A DNA stretch of 64,000 bases, taken from positions 3,925,949 through 3,989,948 of the forward strand of contig RPFO01000050.1 in assembly GCA_009746045.1 (NCBI GenBank). Direction: 5' to 3'. A program made the position numbers and the translations under genes. The stretch comes from Mesostigma viride. Its lineage: Eukaryota; Streptophyta; Mesostigmatophyceae; Mesostigmatales; Mesostigmataceae. Below the pieces are notes generated by a model that worked only from the letters and a program-made list of their open reading frames with translations, had not been told where the DNA came from and made no database searches. Below are positions 11,750-22,914 of the stretch, one piece after another. Within the stretch, counting starts at the first letter, position 1. The number at the start of each line of letters is the position of its first letter.

Positions 11750-14700
11750 ATGCTTTCACCTTTTTCGCTCCTAAACGGCAGCCCTGTGGGAGGCACTTTC
11801 TGGGGCCAGGCAGTCTCCCGGAAGGAGGCAAAGACCCCACTCAATGCCCGTCAACAAAAAAGCCGGCCTTGCACGCAAGCCTCCGCGCAAGGTAACAATT
11901 ACACTGCCTCTCTTCGCTATGTGCTGACCTCAGATGTATCCCGCTGATTGCGGACTTATTCAGAACTCGCCCGGCCGTCGGCCTCTCGCACCCTCTAAAG
12001 TTACAGTGACCGTGGCAGCGACCTCCTTCCTATCTCCTTGCTGAGTTTCGCTGTATTTACCCGGGATTCAGCCAGGAGTGCCCATGTGCTCTTCACAAAT
12101 ACAAATATTGTAAATCACAATGGCAATTGGCCCGGCACTGTGGGTACATGATGCAATTGTGTTGTTTGCCAGCACAAGAGCCCCTGATGGTCCGCGCCGC
12201 CAAGCTTCAGCCCGTGGAACGGCAGCCTGCCTGGATGATGCGCCAGGCGGGCCGATACCAGAAGGTCTACCGGTGCGTGTGCCAGTATCGTGGCTGCACT
12301 CAACCATTGTTTTCCTTAAGATAGCCATCCTTAGTTCAAAGCTTCAACGGGGCGACCCCTCATTCCAGTTTTTACATCATAAACATGTTATGACGGCAGG
12401 CTCGAGCTACCATGGTCCGGATTCTCCAGATTTCTGGCCTGCGCTGGTTGTCTCATTGATGTTATATAATATAATGTAATACTACTATAATGCTACTGTA
12501 ATGCTACTATAATACTACTATAATACTACTATAGTAATACTATATATTGTTTGACATTGGGAAGCCACCCTGATCCCAGTTCCTTGTCTCAAGAGACCGG
12601 CCATTAAGGATTAATAATATGGGCAGGGTTGTGGTGAGTGTTGTCCTCCTGGTCAGAAATGGTCCCTGCCAGGCCACACCATTCAAAGCCCCGGCACGTT
12701 AACGATGCATAGTGGCGTCTTGCAGCATGTGCGGTGATATCGTGGCTATTCTACTGGCATCCCCAGCCCCCCTCAATCATGTTGTGCGTTCATTTATGAC
12801 CCCCCCTCAATCTCGTGTACATCAACAGCCACGAATGGGCAGCAACCTTTATCTGTATACCCATATCCAGATTCAAGTGCCTGACCCCGGCCGATGTCAG
12901 CCAAGGCACGGGCCCAGTTCCAGCGAGCACCACAACAATTACTTGCCCTGTAATCGTCACCTATGTAGTGCAAGAGGTGGTATCCGGTTAGGCATAAGCT
13001 CATAATGCATGTGCACACCCGTGTTTTGAGCCTGCCCTTGCGTATCCTTGTCATGTTCATTTGCTATCTAGCATGCATGGTTCCTGTATTGGCTCCCGCG
13101 TGACGCAGTCACGTGCTTTCAATTCATTACTATAGCATGCAGACAGCTGGCACCGCGCCAGACCAGGTTACCCTGCTTGTTCCTTCTCCCCTCTCTTCTC
13201 GCCCCCGGCTTGCCCCCAATCCCCAATGCTGACCCCACGATGCGGACCCCTCCAATGACCATCCCACAGTGCCCTGCCTAGCGCCGTACCTAACGTGATT
13301 ATTCATTACCTAGCGCCCCAAAGCACCAACCAATGCTCGAACTCCTAGCCCCCCTGAAACTCTCCGTCAACACTTTTGGACCAAAATCTCACTTCAGCTA
13401 TCCTCCCATCAGAACGTCTCACCTCAACCCTCCCTTCATCAGACTGTTCCCTTCAAATGTCTACTGTATTGAAACCACGTGTGCCTTTCCCCCTCCCTGT
13501 TCCCCCCTCCCCCCCACCTGCTCCCCCCCCCCCCCCTTCCCCGCCGCCTTCCTTCCCCTCCCTCCCGCGCCCCTCCCCCTCCCCTCCCCCTCCCCCTCCC
13601 CCCTCCCCCCTCCCCCTCCCCCCTCCCCTCCCCCTCCCCCTCCCCTCCCCCTCCCCCCTCCCCCCTCCCCCCTCCCCCTCCCCCCTCCCCCCTCCCCCTC
13701 CCCCTCCCCCTCCCCCCTCCCCCTCCCCCTCCCCCCTCCCCCTCCCCCTCCCCCTCCCCCCCCCCCTCCCCCTCCCCCCTCCCCCCTCCCCCTCCCCCTC
13801 CCCCCTCCCCCCAGTGACCTAGCAAAGAAGCACCCTTCGTTCCGTGAGCGCTCAGAGACCACTGACCTGATCGTCCAGATCTCGCTTCAGCCGTGGGAGT
13901 CGTTCAAGCCCGATGGCGTCATCCTCTTCTCCGACATTCTCACGCCACTGCCCTCCATTGGCGTCCAGTTTGAGATTGATGACGTGAAGGTGAGATAAAA
14001 ATAAGTTGAAGCCGACGACGTCGAGGAGGGTAGCTATTTTTAGGGTGGAGTAGGACCGTTGGTATAATTTTCGTTGTAATGGTTTTGCGCATCGGCACCC
14101 AGTTCAAGTTCCATGATGTCATTGTGGGATACCTGTATTTAGCCTAGCAGCCCCAGCACATATGTCAGTGAGACAACGCGACCAGCGCAGGCCTGAACTT
14201 TGGAAGATGTGGACCATGGAAGCTGCACAAGTCATGCACCCTATTTGGTATCCTAAGTGAGGTCCTTTTCGCAAAGTTTGGTTAAGTTGCGTCCGATTTG
14301 AGGTCCAGCACCTCAAGGGATGGCTTGAGCTCGCACCATCCCCATTCGTTCGCAGCACTGAAACAGTGCCAGGAAGGTACTGCACCGAGCACGTGGTCAA
14401 CGCTCTGCGGATCTTGCATTCTATTCAGCGCTGCCTTTTCGTGCCGGCTGAAGGTAGCTGTCCACCTTTTGGACCATCTTCGAATTTGTACCAGCCCACC
14501 AACAAACTTAAACGATGCAACAAGGCCAACCCAACCCAATGGAAGCAGAACAACCCAACCCAACCAAGCCAACAATAACCCAGCGAACCCAAAGAATCCA
14601 AGCACCCACGGCAAACAACCCAGCCGGCCCAAAAAATCACTGTCCCCGACGCTGTATGTGCTTATAATGATCACATACACAAGGACGCCCAAGATGGCTT

Positions 14701-17700
14701 GGACTTGGACCATGCCGACTATGTATTACTCATTATGATCTTAAATAGAGTATCTGTGAGTTATGTTATATTGTCTGCCTATTCACCCTGCTTCCACGAC
14801 TTCCGCACCAAACTTTTGGTTTTTGCCTCCTGTGTTTCTGTGTCTGTCTGTGTGTATGCGTGGCCATGCGCACATGCCTTGCATTTGCTCCCCCCCCCCC
14901 CCCCCCCTGCCCCCTTCCCCCTCCTGACCACACGCCAGGGCCCCATCCTGGAGAAGACCATCCGTTCGGCGGAGGACATCAAGATGTTGCGCCCGCTCGA
15001 CCTCAAGCCGCTGCACTTTGTTGGCGACTCGCTCACGCTGCTGAGGAAGGAGGTGAGGGTCCAATGTGCAAGCCGGGAGAGAGATGGTTGAGGGGGTGAG
15101 GAGGCGGCTAGGCGGGTGTTTCCCAGGTCGTAAAAGAGGTAGCCAGCACGCTGATCGCCGACCAAAGTTGTATCTGTTCCTAACCCCTTGAACCCTAGAC
15201 TGCGAGCTGCTGAACATGCAGACCACCAACACCCCAAATTTAAATCCGTGTCATCGGTGTCGCAAATCACGTCGCGGCACAAACTGTGACATTGCGCCCT
15301 CCACCGAAAAGCGCGCAAGCTGGTACATGATCCGCATCGTGATCTGGTACATGAATCTGAATCGTGCGAAGTGCCAAATTGCCCCATCTCCACCTCCCAC
15401 CCCCCTCCCATCTGCCCCATCTGTCACCCCGCCCGCCAGGTGGGCACCGGGGCGGCCGTTATCGGTTTCGTCGGCTCCCCCTGGACGCTGGCAACGTACA
15501 TCGTGGAAGGCAAGAGCAGCCGCGAGTACCTGGTCATCAAGCGCATGTGCTACTCGGCGCCAGAGCTGCTGCACAAGCTGCTCAGCCACGTGGCGGACGC
15601 GATCGGCGAGTACTGCTGCTACCAGGTCCGCTCGGGCGCGCAGGTGCTCCAGCTGTTCGACTCGTGGGGGGGCCAGCTGCCGCCGCGCGAGTGGGAGAAG
15701 TGGTCCAAGCCTTACATCATGCAGGTGGGTGATTGGATCATTGCGAGTGGGAGAAGTGGTCCAAGCCTTACATCATGCAGGTGGGTAATTGGATCATTGC
15801 GAGTGGGAGAAGTGGTCCAAGCCTTACATCATGCAGGTGGGTAATTGGATCATTGCGAGTGGGAGAAGTGGTCCAAGCCTTACATCATGCAGGTGGGTAA
15901 TTGGGTCATTGCGAGTGGGAGAAGTGGTCCAAGCCTTACATCATGCAGGTGGGTAATTGGATCATTGCGAGTGGGAGAAGTGGTCCAAGCCTTACATCAT
16001 GCGGGTGGGTAATTGGATCATTGCGAGTGGGAGAGGTGGTCCAAGCCTTACATCATGCAGGTGGGTAATTGGGTCATTGGGTACCGTGATCTGCTCGCCC
16101 TCGGTAGCCTTCAATCATCCTTCTCTCCTCGGTGGCCCCGCTTATGAGATCCTGCTTGTCCTTGATGAACCCATGACCTCCCTGTCCCTCCCTGCCCTGC
16201 CCCCTTGCTTTCCCTCCCTCCCTGCCCAGCCACCTTGCTGTCCCTCCCTCCGCCCATTTTTTGGTTGTCCCCCGGTCGTTCCTTCCGCTCATGAATTTCG
16301 ATTATTCTGACACAGGAATCACGATTCCTGAGTTTCTGTGGGCGGCAGGCATGTCTCGCTGACTCCTATTGCTCTCACGTACTCCTATTTGCACCTACCC
16401 TCATATGTGTCTCACCTACTCGTATTGCTCTCACTTACTCCTATATTTGTCTCGCCTTCTCCTACTGCTCTGACTTTCTCTTATATCGTACTTGCGACTG
16501 TCTCACTTGCTCCTCTTGCTCTCATTGACTCCCATACTGTACCTACTCCATTGGTTCACTAACTCCTATCGCTCGTTTCTATGCCCACATAACGTGGGTG
16601 GCCCCAGGTGATGCGCAAGGTGCGGGAGCAGCACCCAGGCGTACCCGTCACCGTCTACGCCAACGGCAGCGGTGGCCTGCTGGAGCGCATCAAGACCACC
16701 GGCGCGGACGTGGTCGGCGTGGACTGGACGGTGAGTGGGGGGGAATTTGGGGTCAACCAACCTGATGTGTTCTAAATGAGGGGCAACCAAGTGCGTTCTT
16801 CATGGACGGTGATTGGGTGGCGTATTTCCTTGGTAGACGGCACGCGTATTCGAGGGCAGAGCCTAGACTGGGTCGTGAGTGGGGGGCAACCAAGTGTGTT
16901 CCTTAGTGGGGAGCGACCAAGTGTTTTCCTTCATGAGGAGCAACCAAATGTGTTCCTTCATGGGTAGCGACCAAGTGTGTTCCTTCATGGGCGGCGAGTT
17001 GGGGGGCACACAACCTTTTTGTATCCTGGCGCCTCGGTGACGGGTTCTTGTGTATAGGGGAATATAATTGTACTACTATACAGATATTAGGCATGCGCTG
17101 GTTGTGCTGGTTGTTGAATATAATAGTACTACTAGACAGACATTAGGCATGTGCTGGTTGTGCTGGTTGTTGAATATAATAGTACTACTTTTCAGAATTT
17201 CAATGCACAAGGCTACACATTTCCATCACCATTCATATTCATCATCCTGAACGACTCGAACACGCGGACAAGATAACGGCAGGCTCGAGCTACCATGGTC
17301 CGGATTCTCCCGATTTCTTGCCTGCGCTGGTTGTTTCCTTGGTACTACTTTTCAGACATTAGGCATGTGCTGGTTGTCTCGTTGATGTTACAATATATTA
17401 CTGTAGTATATATTTGTTAGTTCGCAGGTTTGGCTCGAGCTCCCATTTGCATGCCACGCAGTACATGTTTGTCTCGCGTAGGCAGGTCGTGTTTCTATGT
17501 ACACAATTGTTGCATTATTTGCCTGCCCATGCCGTATCATGACACACGCACATTCTTGCAACTCTCGGCTGCATTTTATCCGTGTGCACACGCCGCAGGT
17601 CGACATGGCCGATGCCCGCACGCGGCTGGGCCATGATGTCGCGTTGCAAGGCAACGTGGACCCCGCGGTACTGTTTGCAACCCCCGAGGCGATCGAGGAC

Positions 17701-17835
17701 GCGATCAAGGACGTCCTAACCAAGGCCGGGCGTAAGGGCCACATCCTGAACCTGGGCCATGGTGTGCTGGTCGGCACCCCCGAGGAGAACGTGGCTCATT
17801 TCTTCAACACCAACCGCAAGATGTTGAACAAGTGA
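11750..17835 (+). CDS. Uroporphyrinogen III decarboxylase, plastid-targeted, 7 exons
   Basis: Decarboxylates the four acetate side chains of uroporphyrinogen III to give coproporphyrinogen III in heme and chlorophyll synthesis. Exons are 11750-11891, 12173-12272, 13815-13989, 14939-15052, 15440-15724, 16608-16730 and 17599-17835. They sum to 1176 nt (391 aa) with every phase consistent. Exon 1 encodes a Ser/Arg-rich, acid-poor leader of about 47 residues, as expected for a plastid transit peptide. Family signatures are present: [11 protein letters not shown], catalytic-Asp segment [49 protein letters not shown], and the His segment NLGHGV close to the C terminus, followed by [11 protein letters not shown]. 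Nothing is missing or broken. Introns carry long pyrimidine tracts before acceptors and duplicated splice junctions. Confidence 0.96.
12393..12458 (+). repeat. Dispersed GCTCGAGC/CCATGG repeat, copy 2
   Basis: Plus-oriented core copy inside UROD intron 2, followed by an AT-rich (TAATACTAC)-like stretch at 12470-12545. Confidence 0.85.
13487..13812 (+). repeat. (CCCCTC)n tract abutting a UROD acceptor
   Basis: More than 320 bp of C/T-only repeat ends directly at the CAG of the exon 3 acceptor, forming an extreme polypyrimidine tract. It produces Pro/Ser/Leu and Gly/Arg frames that are not genes. Confidence 0.9.
14085..14135 (+). repeat. Decayed copy of UROD exon 3 donor junction
   Basis: Exon 3 ends GGCGTCCAGTTTGAGATTGA, then CGTGAAG|GTGAGATA. 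About 120 bp into the intron GGCACCCAGTTCAAGTTCCA is followed by TGTCATTGTGGGATA, a diverged copy of the same junction. Confidence 0.55.
15689..16080 (+). repeat. 56-bp tandem array of the UROD exon 5 donor junction
   Basis: The unit starts GAGTGGGAGAAGTGGTCC, runs through CATGCAG|GTGGGTAATTGG and ends CATTGC. It occurs seven times, starting at 15689, 15745, 15801, 15857, 15913, 15969 and 16025. The first copy is the last 36 coding bases plus the functional donor; the other six lie in the intron with intact GT donors. The period is not a multiple of 3, so use of a later donor would shift the reading frame or add a premature stop. Confidence 0.95.
16731..16900 (+). repeat. Decayed copies of UROD exon 6 donor
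   Basis: Exon 6 ends GACTGGACG|GTGAGTGGGG. The intron then carries CATGGACGGTGATTGGG and CTAGACTGGGTCGTGAGTGG. Each is followed by GGGGCAACCAAGTGTG-like sequence, which also recurs several more times up to 17010. Confidence 0.6.
17196..17341 (+). repeat. Dispersed repeat, long form, copy 3
   Basis: Long version of the dispersed repeat. AATTTCAATGCACAAGG, CCATCACCATTCAT and CCTGAACGACTCGAA precede the core. It is inside UROD intron 6. The same long form is at 38926-39070 and, without the first bases, at 48497-48627. Confidence 0.85.
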
Positions 17836-18291
17836 TTGGCTAGCTCCAAATTTGGTAGCTTCAGCCAGTAGCTGCGATGGGTTCCAGTTGCCCTCTTGTG
17901 CAGCGTTCACGCTTGCATACCAGGCATCTGTTTACCTCTCTCTCTCTCTCCCTTATTCAATAAGTACCTAGGGTCCATAATCACTTCCAGTCTGTGCTGA
18001 CATGTAGGGTTATCAGCACGGCGTTCAGTATATTAGCGTGGTGGTTTTCCTCAGTGTTACCTACAGTCCTTCACGCTTGGGACAGTAGAACCTGCGTGAT
18101 ATTTTGAGTAATTAGATGACACTTGCAAGTGGGTACGAATAACTTTGGCGGATAACGGCAGGCTCGAGCAACCATGGTCCGGATTCTCCCGATTTATGGC
18201 CTGCGCTGGTTGTCTCATCGAACTCAAATGCATGGTTGGGACCTCTGTTTGGGATTCACTAGGTGATACCATCCACCAGACTCGTGCATGC
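17836..18291. other. UROD 3' flank with dispersed repeat copy 4
   Basis: Contains a (CT)n run near 17936-17950 and a core copy of the dispersed repeat at 18150-18217. No gene is seen. The poly(A) signal is not obvious; an AATAAG occurs near 17959. Confidence 0.5.
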
Positions 18292-18750
18292 TGGCGTAGG
18301 ATTAATTAATTAATTAATTAGACTCGTGCTCCCGTTGGGGAGTCACGGAGCATTAACCCCGATGGATGGATGGATGGATGGGTGCAAACATTCCTACCGG
18401 TCTAATCTACATTGGCTACATACTACATCTATCTAACAGCATTCTAACTACAACATCGATCTAGGCAGCCGCCCGCTGCCCTAGGGGGAGCTATCTGGCG
18501 TGCCTCCCGCGGGATTGCACACGCGGGCGCTTCCCCACTGGGGGGGGCTCGTTGTCCTCTATGACCTGGGCCCACTTGGCCTTGTCCATCATCTTCTTCC
18601 AAATCACGGAGAGGCCTAGGCCCCCCATGTCCTCCACTAGCTGTTCCTTGAAGGTGCGGGCCTTGCGGCGTCTAACATCACTGGGCCCAGCCCACGTCAG
18701 GAGGTGCCGGCCAGGCTGGGCTGGTCGCAGTCCTGCGGGTGGCGTAGGAT
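18292..18750 (-). mobile_element. 5'-truncated LINE 3' end with target duplication
   Basis: The insert 18303-18739 is flanked by the direct repeat TGGCGTAGGAT (18292-18302 and 18740-18750). In minus sense it encodes the C terminus of a LINE ORF2 (HLLTWAGPSDVRRRKARTF, then KEQLVEDMGGLGL and a Lys/Arg-rich end). The 3' UTR contains (ATCC)n and ends ACTCCCCAACGGGAGCAC plus a TTAATTAA tail. The same C terminus and 3' end occur at 43010-43198. Confidence 0.88.
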
Positions 18751-18904
18751 ATCAACGGAATCTGACCTTCATAAAGCTATATTCTGTGGGCCGGTCAATA
18801 ACTAGCTATTAAGCATGAGACCTGTACGTCCCGAACTACACCCAGATGTTGCTGGACGACCTAGTGGTCCCAGCCCAGTTTGAACACCGCATCCACTCTC
18901 TCTC

Positions 18905-20873
18905 AAACACCTCACTGTCTCACTACAAGTTGAACGAAAATGGCTGACGGCGGTATGGCTGACGGCGGAGTTCAGATCTTTTGCGTCTGAGCCCCAAATT
19001 CGGTCAGACCACTTGCATTCGATGCGCCTTTCTAAGACGCACTTGCCAGTATAAACGGTTACGGCTGCCACGCAGTATAGACAAAGTTACGCACGTGACC
19101 AGCTATGACGACTCCCAAAGCAAAACGAGGGCTGGAAAAGGAGCTGGCACAGCTTCCCAGCGCCCAGCCCAACCCTCTCGCCCTCGCCATTGTTCAGCCG
19201 ACAGGCTTACCCGCCAAACCCTCGCCAAGCGCCTCGCCTGAGCCCAAGAAACCCTGCCACGATCGAAAATGGAGCGAGTTCCTCCCCGGCGACCGACGAT
19301 TCTCCCTCACCGAGTGGCAAGAGTTGTCGCCGCAGGAATGCATTGAGGTTCTCCAGTTCCTCGAACAGGAGCGGAAGCTCTTCGTGCCCAGGAAGGGGGC
19401 GGCTATCGACTACAATGGAGACATGTCCTGGCTCTATGCTTTGAACGAAGTACAACAACGCCTGATTATCCTGACCAGCCAATTCCAGATCCGCCTCGGC
19501 GACATCACCAGAACGCTCCGCACCCCAGCCCCCGCACAGCCGGCAGCGCCATCGGCTTCCTCCCTCGGCAAGGATGACATCCGCGCAGTGCTGGAGGAGC
19601 ACGTGACCTGGCCGCTGGCCGAGCAGCTGACATCGCTGAACACCACGCTCAACACGGTCGAGGCCCGGGTCTCCAACGTGGAAACCAAGGTCGTCCACAA
19701 GCTACAACCCCAGTTCACGGCGCTACACACCACGGCGCAGGCTTCGGAAACGCATGCTGCACTTGTCTCTCGCCTTAACCAGGTGGAGGGCAAGTGTGGC
19801 GTGCTCCTGAAGAAGCTTGAGGCCATCACCGCCCACACCGAGGCCCTGGCCACACAGGTCCCCAAGATAGCGGAGCAGACGGCCACCATTGCATCCCAGC
19901 CACCCCGGCAGGATGCTGGCGACCTCCCGCCGCTCTCCTACGCGGACCTGCTGCGGTCAGCGACCGCCTCCACCACCGACGCCATCGCCACAAAGCTCCA
20001 GGAGCTGGAGGACCACCGCCAGGCCCAGCAACGGGAGGTCACCGATCGCGCTCGCCGCGAGTGCCGAGTGGTGCTACGTCGCTTCCCCCAGAAGCCAGGT
20101 GAGACGTCAACCTCTCTTGCTGACGAGCTCAAGAACCAGCTTCTTACCCTCATGGGCCTGGTAGGTGAGGTAGAACTGCGTGGGTGCCACCGCCTTCCCC
20201 ACTCACGGGACAAGGCGGCCCCCCCACCAGTCCTACTCACCTTCCCCTCCCCTGAGGATAAGCAGCGGTTCCTCTCTCGTCGCAAGCGGTTGCACGACCT
20301 CACCTGGACGCTGGATGACGACCTCACCCCCGCTCAGCAACAGCAGCGACGCGACCTGTGGCCGGAATACCTCCGCCATAAGCAGGACCCCCAGAAGCCC
20401 AAGGTGTACTGGAGGGGCGGGGACCTGATGATCAACCACAAGATGTGGACGCCCCCAGCGGGCTAGAATAGCAATAGCCCTAGCTTGTAACCATTGGCGT
20501 CACTGCCGCTAAGGCAGCCATGCCTAGCTGTGCCAACACACCTAGTCACGTGCCGCCAACGCACGGTACACAACCAGCCATAGCCTTAGCCTAGTCCTAG
20601 TACAGCCATGCTACGCCCTGGCTATGTTCAGATTACTTGCCCACGCTCCTTGCTATGATATGCTCACATGGGTCTTATTGCACCCACAGTTTGCCGGATC
20701 GTTAGCCTGTCCTTTTCGCTAGCCGCGCCCGATTGCAGCTGTGGCATGCCTTTGGCATGAAGGAGACTGGGGGTCTCTGCCCTTTCTCCTGTAGTGCACA
20801 CACAGGGATTAAAAGCACTTCGGTGCTCCGTGACTCCCCAACGGGAGCACGAGTTTAATTAATTAATTAATTA
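18905..20873 (+). mobile_element. ORF1-only (HAL1-like) LINE derivative, element 1
   Basis: About 1.97 kb, bounded by the 14-bp target duplication ATCCACTCTCTCTC (18891-18904 and 20874-20887). It holds a 5' leader with a tandem ATGGCTGACGGCGGT motif, a single intact ORF1 and a roughly 400-bp 3' UTR. That UTR ends CTCCCCAACGGGAGCAC and TTTAATTAATTAA, the same 3' end used by ORF2-containing LINEs in this window. No ORF2 is present. Element 2 (48766-50816) has the same architecture, which argues for a mobilised non-autonomous family. Confidence 0.88.
19105..20466 (+). CDS. L1-type ORF1 protein (intact, 453 aa)
   Basis: Predicted RNA-binding ORF1 protein of a LINE. The N terminus is basic and Pro/Ala-rich. 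A middle region rich in leucine heptads (EQLTSLNTTLNTVEARVSNV, then KLQELEDHRQAQQREV) should form a coiled coil. The C-terminal third has an RRM-like core (ECRVVLRRFPQKPGE, ELRGCHRLPHSRDKAAPP, VLLTFPSPEDKQRFL) followed by a basic CTD-like end (LWPEYLRHKQDPQKPKVYW). This order matches L1 ORF1p and other Transposase_22-like proteins. No RT or endonuclease follows. The frame is fully open, so the insertion is probably young. Its role would be to coat its RNA and allow mobilisation by an ORF2 supplied in trans (inference). Confidence 0.82.
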   Translation: MTTPKAKRGLEKELAQLPSAQPNPLALAIVQPTGLPAKPSPSASPEPKKPCHDRKWSEFLPGDRRFSLTEWQELSPQECIEVLQFLEQERKLFVPRKGAAIDYNGDMSWLYALNEVQQRLIILTSQFQIRLGDITRTLRTPAPAQPAAPSASSLGKDDIRAVLEEHVTWPLAEQLTSLNTTLNTVEARVSNVETKVVHKLQPQFTALHTTAQASETHAALVSRLNQVEGKCGVLLKKLEAITAHTEALATQVPKIAEQTATIASQPPRQDAGDLPPLSYADLLRSATASTTDAIATKLQELEDHRQAQQREVTDRARRECRVVLRRFPQKPGETSTSLADELKNQLLTLMGLVGEVELRGCHRLPHSRDKAAPPPVLLTFPSPEDKQRFLSRRKRLHDLTWTLDDDLTPAQQQQRRDLWPEYLRHKQDPQKPKVYWRGGDLMINHKMWTPPAG

Positions 20874-21646
20874 ATCCACTCTCTCTCCCTTCTTTGGACC
20901 ACCATGCAGGACAAGACGCGGTGGCAGAAGATTGTCAAAGCTCACATGCCAGACCCTGTGGGCAAGCCACCTCCCCCCAAGAGTAGGCGTTTTGATGAGT
21001 AGGGTACTTAGGCTTTTCTAGACTAGATAGCTTAGCTAGAGTTAGGTTAGTTCGATTACGCGGCTTCCTCCACTCCACCCATCATGGAATATGTGCTACA
21101 TGATCTCCCAACGGATGCATGTTATAATTTAACTTAATTTTTAAATGTGGTATGCAACTGTAGCGAACGATTTTTCTGTCACACGGTCCCATTGTGCCGG
21201 AGTTCAGTATGGATTGAGCGTCAACCCTCAGATGTATGGAAAGAAACTTTCACTAATCTAACAGGTTCTAACTTGCCTAGGCCGGCTGGTCTAGGGGGCC
21301 AGATAGTGCCATGTAAAAAAGAAAATTCAATTTACAGACCGAAGATGCTAGACATGCATCAGAGAGCTAGATTGTGAGATAGGAGCACACTGATACTGGC
21401 TGGAACAAATTTCAAGCATGTCCTGTTAAAAAAACTAGCCATACCGGTGTGCTTTCCCAACACTGTTACTTCATGACTAGGCACGCTACCACCTTGAATT
21501 TCAAACCGGAAAGAGAAACTTTCGATTACTTCCAGTAAATTCAAGTAGTTAATTTACAACAAAAAATTGGGATGCGTGCGTGGATTGAGCACATTCCCAA
21601 GCTAGTGCACGCCCGATATTTACAAGGGGAAAAAAAATCGAGTTGC

Positions 21647-22914
21647 TTAGCCGAGGACCATCAGGAAGTCGGCCTCGCACACTAGGTCGCCATCAACATA
21701 GGCCTCGCCCCTCATCTTGGCAATGCCCAGCTTCTTACGGAGGAGGACCAGGGACACCTTCATGCGCAGGGTGTCACCTGGGACGACCGGCCTGCGGAAA
21801 CGGCACTTGTCGATGCCTCCGAAGAAGAAGCTGCTTTTAGAGCCGCCGATCTCAGGGTTGAGCATCACGATGCCGCCCACCTGGGCCATGGCCTGGCAAG
21901 AGACACGAAATTTTGAATTTTGAGAACAAGGATGGCAATCGCCAATGTGAGATAGGTATACACTTCTGAAACATGTTTGAGGTAAAAAGTACAGTAATTC
22001 CAATGTAATCAAACAAAAACTAAGCATAATTTTCGCAGTTTCCAGCTACACTACATTGGCAGCTACACGATTGGTTAGAATGAACATGGCGCTTTAATTT
22101 TGTGCACATCAGCCACCTGACCAACAACGTACCTCGACCTGCAGGACACCTGGCATGATGGGCCTGCCGGGGAAGTGGCCCGTGAAGAAGTTGTCATTCA
22201 TGGTCACGTTCTTAATGCCCACGGCGTAATCGCCTGGCACGTACTCAACCACACGGTCCACGAGGAGGAATGGGTACCTGCACAGGACGCGAAAAACACA
22301 ATTCCATGGCATTCCACGACACACGACTCTCAGGCAGCTGAAAAACGCACCGGACGCCGTATTCTAGGGCAGAAGTGACGAGAAACGCAAGATATCTTTT
22401 CAGCACAGTGCCCGAACGCACAAAAAGCCTCGGTGCTCACCTGTGGGGCAGGATGTCCATAATCTGGTTGATCTCAAGAGCTTTGGGGGCCTGGGCCTTG
22501 ACTGCAGAACAAAAGAAAAAAATTCGACAGCAGAACATATGTGTGGGGGTTGACCGTTATACGTTGAATACGTGCGCAGGCAGTGGAATGCTCCGGGCAC
22601 AGGCAATCTCGAACACTACGTCACACCGAAGAGAATCGCAAACCAGGCGCACCTTTCTCCAGGCCTTGTCCAGCAGACGGGGTGGCTGGAGGGGTGGCCA
22701 CCTCCCCAGCCATAGCCTTAACGGCCAGCGACGCGCGCGAACGACGAGCTGCGCTGCGATCCGACGTCACGCTGAGGGCAGTGCCGGAAAGGAAGGCAGG
22801 CCGGCTAGCCACTGGGGTGGGAATGCGAGCTTGGGCGGGCTTCGCATTCTTCCCAATCAGGCTGCTGGGAGCGGCCGCATTCAGGACAACAGATGAGGAC
22901 CAGCAGGCAGCCAT
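21647..22914 (-). CDS. fabZ: Plastid 3-hydroxyacyl-ACP dehydratase FabZ, 4 exons
   Basis: Dehydrates 3-hydroxyacyl-ACP to trans-2-enoyl-ACP in type II fatty acid synthesis, in the plastid. Minus-strand exons are 22914-22653, 22501-22441, 22277-22133 and 21892-21647, in total 714 nt (237 aa) with consistent phases. Exon 1 supplies a Ala/Ser/Arg-rich transit peptide ([18 protein letters not shown] and onward). The mature part begins [20 protein letters not shown], followed by the hot-dog helix with the catalytic His in [12 protein letters not shown] and the catalytic Glu in VLQVEAMAQ, and ends [18 protein letters not shown]. The ATG at 22914 was chosen over an upstream in-frame codon because it starts the transit-like sequence. 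It diverges from the kinase gene 676 bp away. Confidence 0.95.

Larger units (their letters stand above)
18825..21145 (+). mobile_element. LINE ORF2 3' part, split by a nested element
   Basis: Two pieces, 18825-18904 and 20888-21145, rejoin in frame once the insert 18905-20873 and one 14-bp duplication are removed. They give a C terminus with DLYVPNYTQMLLDDLVVPAQ, then MQDKTRWQKIVKAHMPDPVG and KSRRFDE before TAG at 20999-21001. The 3' UTR ends CTCCCAACGGATGCATG with a TTTAACTTAATTT tail; near-identical 3' UTR lies at 48381-48497. This is a related but distinct LINE family. The 5' limit is approximate. Confidence 0.82.

Noticed and set aside
13333..13998. Pro-rich 221-aa frame
   Set aside because: It is the CCCCTC tract read through into real UROD exon 3; the acceptor at 13813-13814 explains the coding part.
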